Below the pieces are notes generated by a model. The model searched no databases. It saw only the letters and a program-made list of their open reading frames with translations, and was not told the origin of the DNA. A program made the translations under genes and the position numbers. Positions 35,403 through 47,565 of a stretch of 64,000 nucleotides of DNA are shown piece by piece (within the stretch, counting starts at the first letter, position 1; every line of letters begins with the position of its first letter). Source of the stretch: Epichloe hybrida (Eukaryota > Ascomycota > Sordariomycetes > Hypocreales > Clavicipitaceae); NCBI GenBank assembly GCA_019022495.1, contig JAFEKR010000005.1:992001-1056000 (forward strand), written 5' to 3'.

Positions 35403-38400
35403 TTTAGAGTTCCTAGTAAGACTAATAGTTATAATAATACTATAAAAGGTATTAAAATAGGAGATAATAATAAATACCTTAATAAAGGAAAAACCCCTGT
35501 TTATACTAACCTATACCCCTATATCTCTATAAGGATTTAATAATATATTATAGAAGAACTACTTTAATAAATAGGAAGTTCTAAATATAAAAAGATAAGA
35601 ACACCTAAGGAAATTAGTCTCTATATCCTTATAAAGACTAAATAATATAAGGAGTAAGGGTTATTTAGAAGAACACTATTCTCCGAATTTAGTAATAACT
35701 TCTATAAATAGTTAAGGGATAAGTTTATAGAAGGGAGAGACCTTTTATAAAACAGACTTTAAGACTATCTTCTTTATAATAAAGTATATATAACTATTAG
35801 AAAAGGCACTAAGATAGTAAATAACCTTAAAGAAGTAGTAAACTAAGAAGAATTTAGGTTTTAGACTCTTAAAGAAATTAAAGAGGCTAGGAAGAAGTAT
35901 ATAGGCTTCTAAAAGAACCTATAGAATAAAGAGTTCTTCTATAATTTACTAGATAATAGTAATATTAGAACTAGGTAACTTACCCTATTACCTTATTTAT
36001 TAGTATAATTACTATTAAAAGGATTAATAAGCTAGACTCCCCTAGGAAGACTAAGTTAATCCCCTCTAGGAAGGCCTAGCTAATCTCCCCTAGGAAGGTT
36101 AATTAACCTAGAGTTAAGACCGCCTAAGGATACTATTTATAAGTATTTATAGGTAACTCCCCTACCTATATCTTCACTAAAGGTAAGTTAGTAGTATTAC
36201 CCTAGTAATACTACTAATAATACCTCTAAGTAGGAGAGTTACTAATAAAGGTAACCTATGCTATCTAGGGCTAGTAGTGCCCTTATTAGTATAGCTTAAA
36301 GAGCTATAATTTCTCCTTCCTAATATAAGGAAGAGAAGGATTAAAGGGAATAATAAGCCCTAAGGGTATTACTTATAAAGCTACTCTCTTACTTCCTAAA
36401 GACCTTACTATCCCTTCTATAAATATAAAGGGAAACACCTAGAGAACCCTTATAGACCTAGAGACCTTTGCTAAAGTAAATTATTAACTTATCTAAGGTA
36501 TACCCTAAGGAATAACTCTATAGCGCTAATAACTATAATATCCTTAAATTAAAGCTTTAAATATTTTGTAAAAAGTGTAAGTTACTTAATATCTAGCCTA
36601 AATAAGCTAGTTATGCTTTTAAGGTTATGCTTAAAGGTAAAGCACTATAATACTATATAGACTACCTCTCTAAACCTAGATAACTATAAGACCTCCTTAT
36701 GCTTATTAGCTATATAAGAGAATAATTTAAAACTAAGGATATATAGTAAAGATATCTGCTAGAGTAAAATAACACTTCCCTACAAGGAATAGTAAATAAT
36801 AACCTAAGTAAGTTAATAATTAAATGCTTTAATAAACTTATAGAAAGACTAGCTATCTTATAATAAGTAATGCCTAAAGTAAGCTAAACTAAAAGGGCAC
36901 TCTAGAATTAACTTATTAGAGCCTATTATAGTATTCTAGAGTGTAGAGAAGTAATTATAAATCTGCTAGATAGACTATAAGAGTTTTATAAACGAATTAG
37001 AATAACCCTTTATCTTATTAAGGAAAAGAAAAAGAACTATTAATAGTTCCTAACTAAAGCTATAACCCTAGAGTAATTCTAGACTAACTAAAGATATAAT
37101 AGGAATAGAAAAAAGACCTAATACCCCTTAAAACTATAAGGAAGAGAAAGTACTTCCTATATAAAGAAGTGCTATATATATGGCAAGGAAGGATGCTAGT
37201 TATGTAAGCACCCTAAAGAGGACTATAAGAAGGCGTTTTAACACTTTAAGAATTACTACCTTATAGATTTAACTAATAACTTATATTATTTATTCCTTAC
37301 TTAGTATAAGGGAGAACATAAGTCCTAACCCCCTGTTAATAATAAAATCACTTAGTATATAAAGAGTATTAGATTTAATAATAGCCCTAATAATATAGAT
37401 AGGCTAGTACCTACGAGCTTCTTTACTTATAGAACTTATATTAATAGCGAGAAAACGGTTTAATTCCTAATAAGGCAAGCAGCTTATTATAGTCTAAGTA
37501 AAGAAAACCCCTTTTAGCAGGAACTTATAAATAAAGCCCTAGTAATATTTATATTAGAAAATTACTATTCCTATACGACATTCTAAGGAATCATACCTAA
37601 TACAGGAGCCGCAAAGTTCTCTATAGTAAGGCACCCTTAATTCCTTACTTTATAACGTTAGATACTTATATTATAGCTTAATGAATTAATAAAGAAAAAG
37701 GCATTAGTTAGATTTGGCATAGGAGACCTAATTATTACGCTTAGAGTGGCTAATATGCTTACTCCCTTTAGAAACATTCTCTTTTAGGTTATCCTTATAA
37801 ACACTCTATTCCTCTTATCCCTTAATAATATAGACTATCTAAAGATTAACTTTAATATCTCTAAGAATACGCTATAATAAGGAAATATTAAAGTCCTTAT
37901 TATATATAAATAAGGCTATGCCTAGATGCTTCTTATATAGAAAGAAGAAGTAGTTACTTAAAGCTACCTTATAGAAAGCAAGCTATAGTAACTATATTAC
38001 TGCTTTAGGTATCTATTAATCTAATGTTTACATAAGGTTCTCTATAGATTAGGGTATAATATTAATATTAAAGCTATTAGGGAGCTAATAAGAATTTACT
38101 ACTAATGCTAAATATATATAAATAGCCCTAATCGCTTTAAGTTTACCCTTAAGGATAAGTATAGCTTTAATTATAAAGTAATAGTAAATACTTTCTACCT
38201 AGATAGCAACTACCCTACACTCCACGCTATAAATATAGCTATAGCGTTTAACGTAGCGAAATTCCTTAATAATATCTCTATAAAAATAACCTAGGAAGCC
38301 CTCTGAATATACTAGATTAATGCTTACCTAGGCCCCCTAGACTTTATTATTACAGACGCTAGAACAAACTTTCACGGTAATAAATTTAGATAATTCGTAG

Positions 38401-40713
38401 CTTTAATATTAATTTTAATTAAGGAAGTCCCTATTAAGGCATACTATAGTATAGGGAAGGTTAAAAGGTATTATAGGCTACTCTAAAGAGCCTATAATAT
38501 AATTAGATACGAATGCCCTATAACGCTAGAACCTATTGCCCTTTAAATAGTAATTAAGGCCCTAAATAATACTATAGGCCCTAATAGTCTTATCCTAACC
38601 CTCCTTATCTTTAAAGCCTACTTACGTATAATAAATAAGTCCTTGCTATTACCTAATATTATATAGTGTGTAATTATAGTATAGAAGGCTACTAAAGAGA
38701 TTAAGAGACTTCACGCTATCTAGAAGGTTAATAAGGCTCTTACTAAATATAATAGCCTAGATACCTTAAAGACCCTTAGCTTACCACTTAGATTAAAGGT
38801 TAAGGTCTAGCGAGAAAGTAAGGGATAGTTAGGTTTATATAAGCTACTAGTAAATACTAGAGAAAGCTATACACTTAATATACCTAGAGGCCTAAAGACC
38901 TTTAGGTTAATATCTATTAAGCCTTACTATAATAATCCTAGTATAAAGAAGATAGCAAAGCCTAGTAAAGAGGAAGGAGAAAAAGGGTAAGAGGCTTGTA
39001 ATAAGAACATAATACTACTAATACTACTAAAGCAAGGACGCGAAAGGCTATAGAAGAACCCTCCTATAATGCCTTAAGGTGCTAATACCTTCCTATTAGC
39101 AAAAGAATATAGTAACCTAGCTCTTATAATTAAGCTATGTAAGGAAGGAATTATTAAGACCTCTAGCGAACCTTTTAAGCTATTAATAAAAGCGGAAATT
39201 AATACTTTAATTAAGTAAGGTGTGTTTAAATTTATTATGTTTAATAAGGAAGAATATAGTGGAATTTAAATCTTTAATTCCTGGATTATTAATGAGATTA
39301 AGGGTAAGATAACAGAACCCTACGAAAAGTTACGCTTTATAATCTAAGGGTGTAAGGATAAAGGGAAATAGGCTATTCTTACACAGGCCCTAATGATTTA
39401 ACACGCGAGCTAACGTCTTATCCTTGCGATAGCCCTGTTAGTAAGATTAAGGAAATTCCTTATCTAGCTAAGAGATATCTATTAGGCTTATATACAGGCC
39501 TATATATTACTAGAGCGGCTAATCCTAGCGCGCTTACTAATTTAGATACAGTATCTTTACTTGCCTAGTATAATCTTAAGGGTTATAAAACCCCTCTATA
39601 AGCTTGTAGAGGTAGGAACACACTAGTGGGTTATGTATTATAAGTATTATAGAGAGAACCTCTAGATAGAAACCTCTATATATAATCCCTACCTGCTTAT
39701 AACTACAAAGGAAAGCCCTAACTTTGCTTGCGTTAGAATGTAAACTAATAACATGATTAGCCTCTTAGATAAGAAGTTCTCTAAGAAGGAAGAGACCTAG
39801 CTTGCTATAGTAGGCTTTAATATAAAGCTAAAGTAATTCCTAACTTAGGACTGCCCTCTTATGTTTAATAGTAGCATTATCTTACTAGAGAATAATACTA
39901 TTAAGATCTAGTAGAAAGGGCAAAGTAATAAGTTAGAATTAGTTCTAATAACTAACTTAAAGCATAAATACGTTAAGCAGAGGGCCTGAGGAGCTTATAT
40001 TACCTTAATTTACTAACTAGAGGCTTGCTTTAACCTATTCGTTGCTACATAACACTAGGAGCTAACCCTAGAGGACATAAAAGCCCTTAATCACTACCTA
40101 AAGTAGCAGATAGATTACCTAGAGAGAGGTCTAATGTTTATCCTAATTAACCTTAAGAAGGCAAAGCTCTTTACCTTTGTAAATAGATCCTTTGCTAATA
40201 ACTAGGACCTATCCTTATAACTAGGATATATACTTATCCTAGCAAATAAAGACTACACTAATAGTAAGTTTATAATTAAAGGTAATATTATACACTTTAG
40301 CTTAATAAAGAGCAAGAGAGTTATATAAAGCGTGCTTGCCTTAGAAGTCTATAGCATAGTAGCTAGTGTTAATATAGCTTACGTAATCGTAACTACCCTA
40401 AACTTAGTTACTAACTAACTAAAGCTTCTAAAGATCCTGGTTATTATATATATGGATTTATACTCCTTATATAAGTGCCTTATTAAGCTTAGTATAATAA
40501 AGGAGAAATACCTAATAATTAATATTATAGCCCTTTAATAGTTATATGAACGCTAAGAACTCTATAAGATCTAATAGATTAATAGAGAGGATAATCTAGC
40601 TAATACCTTTATAAAGGCATTACCTAATAAGGCCCTTAAGAGCTTTATTTTAACTAACTAGATAACTATCTAGATAGAGGGATAGGTTACCTATATGTAA
40701 CACATGTGTGGTA
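35403..40713 (+). pseudogene. gag-pol: C2 gag-pol polyprotein
   Basis: A single phase holds the whole polyprotein. I checked it at 36483, 37167, 37587, 39138 and 40614. In order: N-terminal gag with three Pro-Leu-Gly-Arg repeats (36040-36105); the main gag domain (36480-37000); a zinc knuckle KCYIYGKEGC at 37167-37200; the protease IPNTGAAKF near 37590 (DTG expected); integrase core with DFIITDARTNF near 38340 and GKVKRYY near 38460; reverse transcriptase 39140-40150, its catalytic box RM-stop-TNNM near 39745 (from QTDD); RNase H 40180-40640 ending NLANTFIKALPNKALKS. Stops are TAG/TAA at Gln/Trp positions. The start codon is not certain; 34962-35402 is leader. No frameshift separates gag and pol. 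Confidence 0.88.
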
Positions 40714-41158
40714 AGAGGAAAAGGTAATCCTCTAGGAGGATAGCTATAGGGATAAGATAGTAATACGCAGGGGATCTACGCCCCTGTAGTTAATATCCCT
40801 AGCGGCTATAACTACGCTAGCCTACTAGGCCCTCCTAGTGAACTATAGAAATTAATAGTGGTGCGTAGGAGAATAAAGGTGTTACTAAGGAGGAGGAAGA
40901 TATTATATACACGCTAAGGTATAGTATATGTGTTATTTTAAGGAAAAGAAGGGATTTAGAAGGACTTACTTATCCTTACATAGGCTTATAGGCTAAGCGA
41001 GATTATTATTTCCCTTTTATTAGTAACTATATGCCTAGATAGGCTATGAGTTCTTTTCCTTATATCCCCTGTTAATTATATTCTTGATCTATCTTTCTTT
41101 TTCATTTCTATGATTAATATTACGTATTAACAATCATATTAAAAGAGAGAAGTTCTAG

Positions 41159-41466
41159 TATTGGAATAAAGGTGATATTAATTGTGCGTCGTAGCCGCAA
41201 TTACCTAGCAAAAGCTTAGGCTACGCGCGGACCCCACACGTAACCTATAACCTAGCACGTTAATTAGCTAGGAAATATAGGGACATAAACGCGTAACCCC
41301 TTTTCCCTTTATATATTATAACTTCTAGCTTTTTACCTCTCTTTTCCTAAGAACTTAATTAATCATAACAACAGACAACGCAGCCTAGAATAGATAATCG
41401 ATGACAATACTATTCTTCGGGCTCATGACTGTATTACATTGAATTCAATACCCTGTGAATCCAACA
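41159..41466 (+). repeat. 3' LTR of C2
   Basis: The 308-bp repeat has a slightly mutated inner edge (TATTGGAATAAAGG) and an intact outer end (CGGGCTCATGACTG ... GAATCCAACA). The purine tract AAAAGAGAGAAGTTCTAG lies just before it. Confidence 0.92.
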
Positions 41467-43273
41467 ATTATCTAAAGGAAAAATATAGTATTAAAGGTAT
41501 ATATATTTCTAATATATATAGCTATTATAGAATATATACTAATTATTTATAGTTAATACTAACTCTTATTCCTAGGTAAATAAGAATAAGATTTTTATAA
41601 GGTACTAGTATATATATATAGTATATATATATAGCTAGTGCTAATTTAATATTAGTAAACTTATCTAAATAATTCTCTACTATAAGTAGTATAATATACT
41701 ATTTATTAAAGAGCTATTTAAGTAAGTATATATTAAGCTTATATATAGTATATATACTAAACTAAGACCTAGTTCCTTAGGGTCTTAAGACCTTACCTTT
41801 ATTTTTACTAAGTTTTTTAACTAAAAGGTATATATTATATAATATCTATAAGATATATTTAATATATATACTAACTAATATTATAGTATAAATAATAAGT
41901 AATTTACTATAGACTAGGGCTAGTAATTCTATTATTCTATATATATTATAACCTTTTTTTTATATTTTAGAAGTATTAATTATTTAGAAGTAAAGTACTT
42001 TAATATTAAAGATAGAGATAAGATAGGTATTAGAAAGAAGCATAAAGTATATCTTACTAATACTATATATATAGTAACTATATATATAGTAACTATATAT
42101 ATAGTAACTATATATATAGTAACTATATACTTATATCTTTTTATAGTATAATAAAGCTAATAAAAATCCTTAGTAAACTACTCCTAGTCTAAGTAATAGC
42201 TAGACTAACCTTACTAGTAAGTTTATATAGTAGCTTTATAGGTAATATATATTACTAATATAATTCTAAGGACCTAGGATATTAGTAATATAGCTAGAGA
42301 AAAAGCGTAAGTAACCTTAATATATCTAATATATATAAGGATAATAATAACGTAGTTACTCCTACGTAGAAGGCTATATATATTAAGAAGTAAAGGGCTA
42401 AGAAAAAAAGGGCTAATAAGGTAGCTTAAATTACAGCTACTATAGCTATAAAGGTAGCTAAGAATTAGGAAACTAATTAAATTCCTCTTACTTTATATAT
42501 ACCTAGTATATATAGATTTGCTTTAATTAGTTCTATATAGTTTCTATATAGTATGTTTTTTAATAAGGATATATGCGCTATATATATTATACTAAGTAAA
42601 AGGCTAGATTAGTTTTTAATAGAAATTAACTAAAGTTAAGTGTATTTACCTATATTATATATATATATATAATATATAACTATATATAGTAAAAGTAAAA
42701 TATTATAATATAAAGAAAGGCAAATAATACATAATTTATATATATATATTATATATACACTATATATAGTATATATACTTATAGTTAGTTTAGTATATTT
42801 TATTTAGTTATAATACCTAAAAAATTAAACTAATGTATATATAATATATACTATATCTTATTCTCTTATTCCCCTTACTTATAATATATATATAAAGATA
42901 GTAATCTAAGTAACTAATTTTATTAATAACTCTATGCTTAAAGTAGTAAACCTCTTTAAATTAGGCTATTATTATAAGCTAATTCTAATTTCTTTAGAGC
43001 TACTTTCTCTTTTATAAATTAATACCTATATATAGGGTATATCTATAGCATATACTACGTATATACAGAGGCTAACCTACTCTTAGGTATAATATTATTA
43101 TTAATAATAGTAGGAAAATATATAGTAAGAGCTTTTTAGATAATACTAGTATAAGTATCCTTATATAAGTAATATATATAGCTATTAATAAGTATATATA
43201 ACTAGATTTATCGCTATATTTACTAGCATTATAAGGGGAGAGTATAGTTACCTAGTAGAGCGAATATTAAGAT
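41467..43273. other. A+T-rich spacer, possible old DNA-transposon remnant
   Basis: No LTR or long frame is seen. On the plus strand around 42330-42480 one phase reads a Lys/Ala/Arg-rich run (TPT-stop-KAIYIKK-stop-RAKKKRANKVA). This resembles the basic tail of fungal pogo/Fot1-type transposases. I saw no terminal inverted repeats or catalytic triad, so this is only a suggestion. Its right end is the MITE target. Confidence 0.3.
42063..42127. repeat. 15-bp tandem repeat, four copies
   Basis: CTATATATATAGTAA is repeated head to tail about four times. It is a simple A+T-rich minisatellite with no visible function. Confidence 0.9.
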
Positions 43274-43682
43274 CAGAGCTTTGCACTCGTGTAGTGTAGT
43301 ATTTCTTGTAGTATTTCTATTTATTTTTATATCTGGCTTATAATTAAAGTTATTATCCTAAAAATCACGTGATCTTATAGAGGAAAATTCTTAGAAAAAT
43401 ACTATCTATATAGGTGGGTCTAAAAGTGGGCCCTCGCTCCACAAATCACAAATACTACATTTGTAGTATTTTTTTAGTACTAAAATGTAGTAAAATGTAG
43501 TTTTTCTAATTCGTGGCCTAAGGACCCACTTTTAGACCCACTTTTGTATATAACTACACTGTAGTTTTAAAGTTATCTATTTAAAAATCAAAGTTTTATA
43601 TCTCTATATATTTTCTAAGATTAGATATGAATTATTTGTTAGAAAAAAAAAACTACAAGATGTAGTGTAGTACAAAGCTCTG
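43274..43682. mobile_element. hAT-type MITE, 409 bp
   Basis: The ends are CAGAGCTTTGCAC and the inverse of CAGAGCTTTGTAC (12 of 13 matching), and similarity extends inward through GTAGTGTAG and CTTGTAG. The element is flanked by a perfect 8-bp ATTAAGAT (43266-43273 and 43683-43690). An 8-bp duplication and CAGAG ends fit the hAT superfamily. There is no coding capacity. A second inverted pair, GTGGGTCTAAAAGTGGG at 43414-43430 and its complement at 43525-43541, makes the interior foldback. Base composition is less skewed than in neighbouring DNA. Confidence 0.9.
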
Positions 43683-43750
43683 ATTAAGATTAAAGAGAAA
43701 ATTATAGGTAAAAATTATACACTATATATATATAATATATATAGCATATA

Positions 43751-44008
43751 TGTTGGATGCACCAAGGTCCTGCGCAGGTAATAAATCCCGTATAAATTCG
43801 AAGTCAATAATAGTTAGTTAGCTAGCTAGGAAAGAGGGAGAAGAGAGGGAAAGTCTAGATACTAGAAAAGTAAGCGAAATCCATATGTAAGGCACAAAAG
43901 GGGGTGGCAAATTAATGTAGCTAATTATATCACGTGTATTGCGCCAGACCCATAATTAGTCTAGTCTTTAGCCACAATTAAACCAATAAAGATCCGAAGA
44001 AATTAACA
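43751..44008 (-). repeat. 3' LTR of A
   Basis: Starts TGTTGGATGCACC, ends AATTAACA. The outer left part is intact; the inner right part is mutated (AATTAGTCTAGTCTTTAG for AATTGGTCCGGTCTTTGG). On the coding strand it is preceded by AAAGGAAAAAGAGAGATTGCTAG, the polypurine tract with a short tail. Confidence 0.92.
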
Positions 44009-44159
44009 CTAGCAATCTCTCTTTTTCCTTTGTGGCCAAAGAGCTTAAAAACGTAATAAAAATCAGATTAAAGGAAAGTGTATATAAGTGGATCCCTTAA
44101 TAGGAATCCACTGCTCTAATTAGCCATCGTGGCATTGGTTAATTAAATTAATCTATTAT

Positions 44160-47100
44160 TCCTTGCCTAAGCTCCTATTTCCTAATATCATAGGTCTCTT
44201 TACCTATTCTTTAACATGAATTATCAATTCGTTCGAATTAATTAAAGAGGAAAGTGATAAATTTAGTAATGCTTTTGTCATTATATCTGCCGGATTGTTA
44301 TTGCTATTAATCCACCTAACTTCATAGATCTTATGCCTTTTATATAATTAATAAAGAGCTATGATATTAATTATTAGTCTCTTCTCCTTTGTGGTTCCTA
44401 GCTTTATAAGATATTTATATAACGAAAAAGAATTAGTATAGAGAATCATAGGAATTCAAGGCATCTTTAATTAGTCCGTAATCTAATGTAAAGTTATGGA
44501 AATCACGTAGGTGATATCTACGCCTTAAACTATGCTGTATAACTTAGAGGCAAGCGCACTATAAGTAACTCTCTTACTCTTTGTTAAGCTATACGTAATA
44601 ATGTTACCTTTTATAATAAAGGTATTGTCGTCTTGTATTATCTCGTTGCTAATTATAATCACGTATCTAATCTATAAGCTTAAATCCTTGTTATTAGCAA
44701 GCGATCTATCTACGAACACGAAGAGCTTCGCCTCTTTAAGAACTAAAGGAATATATTATAGTCTATATTATTAATTCTTAATCTGCTATTTAAGGTGTTT
44801 ATTAAGGCGTGTAATATCTTCCCTAGAGGGTTCTTAGTGTTAAGCTATAATTAATAGGTTATATAAAGCCTCTAGTTAACACATAGTTATGATATAGCTT
44901 CCTTACGCTTATTACTCTATATAATCTTGCTTTACTATTAAGGATTAAGGATTAACTTCCTTAATCTTCTAACTCTAACCTTTCTAGGTTAAGATTAGCA
45001 AATTATTAGTATTCTAGGTTAAGATACAGCTATTAAAGATAAGGGGGTTCTTAGTAGTTAATTATTGCTTTTCTTTAGCTATAAAATTAGCCTTCTAGAG
45101 CTCTTTCTCTTCTTTTTAGAAGAAGTTATCGTTACTTAGGCCTAATATATTATTAGTTTGCATTCTAATAATACTAAAGAGATTCTTATTATTTAGGGCT
45201 GTGATTAATAAGTAGGGATTATAGGTTAAGGTTATTATATTAAGGTTATCCCTGTGGTAACGGAAGTATATTGCCTACTAGTAGGTTCTAGCCTCTACAA
45301 TCCTATAAAGAGGTCTAATTAATTTAATTATAGTCCCTTCTAGAAAGAGATGTGTAATTTGCTTCGGTAATCTTATAATAATTAGCCTTATTAGCACTGT
45401 GTGCGATTAAGTGTAAGCTTATATGATATTACAAATCTAAAGGTAAATGCCTCTTCTTCTTAATAACAGAGCGATAGCTACAATTAGTTATTAGCTTGCT
45501 TGTTGTATTGTTAGCGATTGCGTCAGGATGAATTCCTTTCCTTTATCATTATGGCCTTGTATAACGAGGCAGGATTTCTCGTATGGCAAATCCGTTCCTT
45601 TGCCTTTAATCTCTCTAACTATATAAGAATTGAAGATTCTATGACCTCCATGCTTTACTAGGTCGAATTTAATGAATTTAAATATATTACAAGCTTGCAA
45701 AGCGTTGATCTTAGCTTAATCGGACTGCTTAAAGGGTTTTCCTAAGGTTATAATCCTTCCTTCTTAGCGGAGCTAAAGGGCAAGGTTCTAATTAGCCTCT
45801 TCCTTCACTATAAGAAATACTATGCTTAGTATCCCTCTAGTTATAATCTCTTAAATAAAGGCATTCTCTTAATCTTTATTTATAAGTATATAGAGCTAAA
45901 CTAGGCTGATGTCCTTCTTAGGGCTATAAGGTTTTCTTTTCCTTACTTTTATTCCTTTAGGGCGTAGTAATAAGTCTTTAACTTAATAGCTTTCCCTTAG
46001 GGCCTTTTAGGCTTTATAAGCCTCTTTATTAGACTCTCCTATACTTATAAATTACACTATAAGGGCCTTTCTTAGTCTCCCTTACTTTCTCTTAGCTAGT
46101 ATTTGCTACTCTTTGCTATCTTCTGTTAGAGAATCTCTTTTATTAGTAGTAGTTAGTTATGCAGTTGCTTCTTCCTCTGCGTTACTAGGCTTTATCTCCT
46201 ACTACTCTAGTCCCTTTGTAATACATAGGTCTTTATAATAGGGCTTTACTACTATAAAGCGAAACTTTACTAGGCTATAGGGCATGTTAATAGTATAGGT
46301 CTCTTTGTTAGTAGTAAGTAGCTTATATAGGCTATGCTAGCTACCTTTCTCTCTTTATATATATATATTAGCCTATAGGGGTAGCTAATATATAGGCGCT
46401 ATGTTAGGGCTATTCTAGGCTCTAAGGGTATTACAGACCTGCTATAAAGCTAGAAGACATTAGACTTTGTCCGTCGCCTTATGAATTACCTTAGTATATT
46501 AAATAACAGAGATGCTTAGCGGTGACTTATCTATTATTCGCGAGTAGCCTCTAAAGACTAGCATGGTTAGGATAATACTATTTAGGCTTATAGAGTTGTT
46601 AATAGCCTTAATAGCTATTTAGAGGTGTTACTTTAGCGTAAGCTCTATTCTAATTAAGTCTATGATAATATTATAGGCTTGGCGTAGAGGTCTATAGTAT
46701 CTCTTAACCTTTCTAATGCTGCTATAAGCTTTAATTAGCATCTTACTGGTTTTAATTAATATTAATTAAGCATAATGTCTAAACTTAGCAAAAGCGAAGT
46801 TATTACTAGCATTATGGATAATCTAATCTAGAGGTCTGAGATAAGTATTAATCTAATATTCGCGGATTACATCCTAGATGTCTTAAGCCTTCTGCTTCTT
46901 TAGATTAAGGAATTGGGCTACCTAGAATAATATTACTAAATTAACGATGTAAAGCACTAGTTAGCTATTGATTTACATGATATTAATGATAATCTTGTAG
47001 TTAAATTCGTAGTTATCTTTGATTATGAACTTAAATTAACTAGGGGCCTTTCTATATATTTAGTAATAGTAGCAGACTTTGGTTAATTCCTTAATTGCCT

Positions 47101-47565
47101 AGCGCTTAACTTTGTGACTAGCTTAGTGAAGGATCTTTGTGAGTCGTTAAATAGAAGGATAACTAAGTTAATAATGTAATTAATAGATATCTCCTTCTAA
47201 AAGGTAGAAGGTAACTATTTCCTTTGCTTCTAGTAACTACTAAGGATATCCCTATTATTACATAATGGGTATAGTCTTGTTACCTTAGATAAGTATGTTA
47301 GCGAGGTTATTAATCTTAACTTGTATCTTATCTATATTAGTGATTAAGAAGAGAAAGGGGGTAGCTATGTTAAGGACATAGAATTTAAGCTCTCTAAGTT
47401 CTATGGGCATATAAAGGATTCCTCTTATAACTACTGATCTAGCGCTAAATATAATAATTTAGGGTTTATAGGGGGTTACCTTTAATAAAGGCATTAATCT
47501 TAATAAAGCCTTTACTTGTGCCTCTCCTATAGTTAACTTTCCTGTAGCGCTAGTATTAGGTATAA
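44160..47565 (-). pseudogene. pol: A pol: protease, integrase, reverse transcriptase, RNase H
   Basis: Minus strand. Protease near 47547-47564 reads IIPNTSATG (DTS expected). Integrase near 46795-46855 reads PLDxIIHNASNNFA. The finger part of reverse transcriptase is open for 69 codons at 45491-45700, ending ILTQSLTIQQAS. The catalytic box near 45141-45160 reads RMQTNNILGLSNDNF, so Gln-Thr precede the two Asn that replaced Asp. RNase H ends at 44265-44330 with YEVRWINSNNNPADIMTKAL, here without stops. The lineage differs from E, where the box is YVND. Inactive because both catalytic Asp are lost. Confidence 0.88.

Larger units (their letters stand above)
34654..41466 (+). mobile_element. C2: uninterrupted family-C Copia element
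   Basis: The 6813-bp element has 308-bp LTRs and a perfect ATTAT duplication (34649-34653 and 41467-41471). It lies on the plus strand, inverted relative to C1. One reading phase runs from gag through protease, integrase, reverse transcriptase and RNase H, the Copia order. It is the reference for reassembling C1. Confidence 0.95.

Noticed and set aside
42063..42127. CRISPR array or regulatory iteron
   Set aside because: The four units are contiguous with no spacers, purely A+T, and the context is a eukaryotic repeat block.
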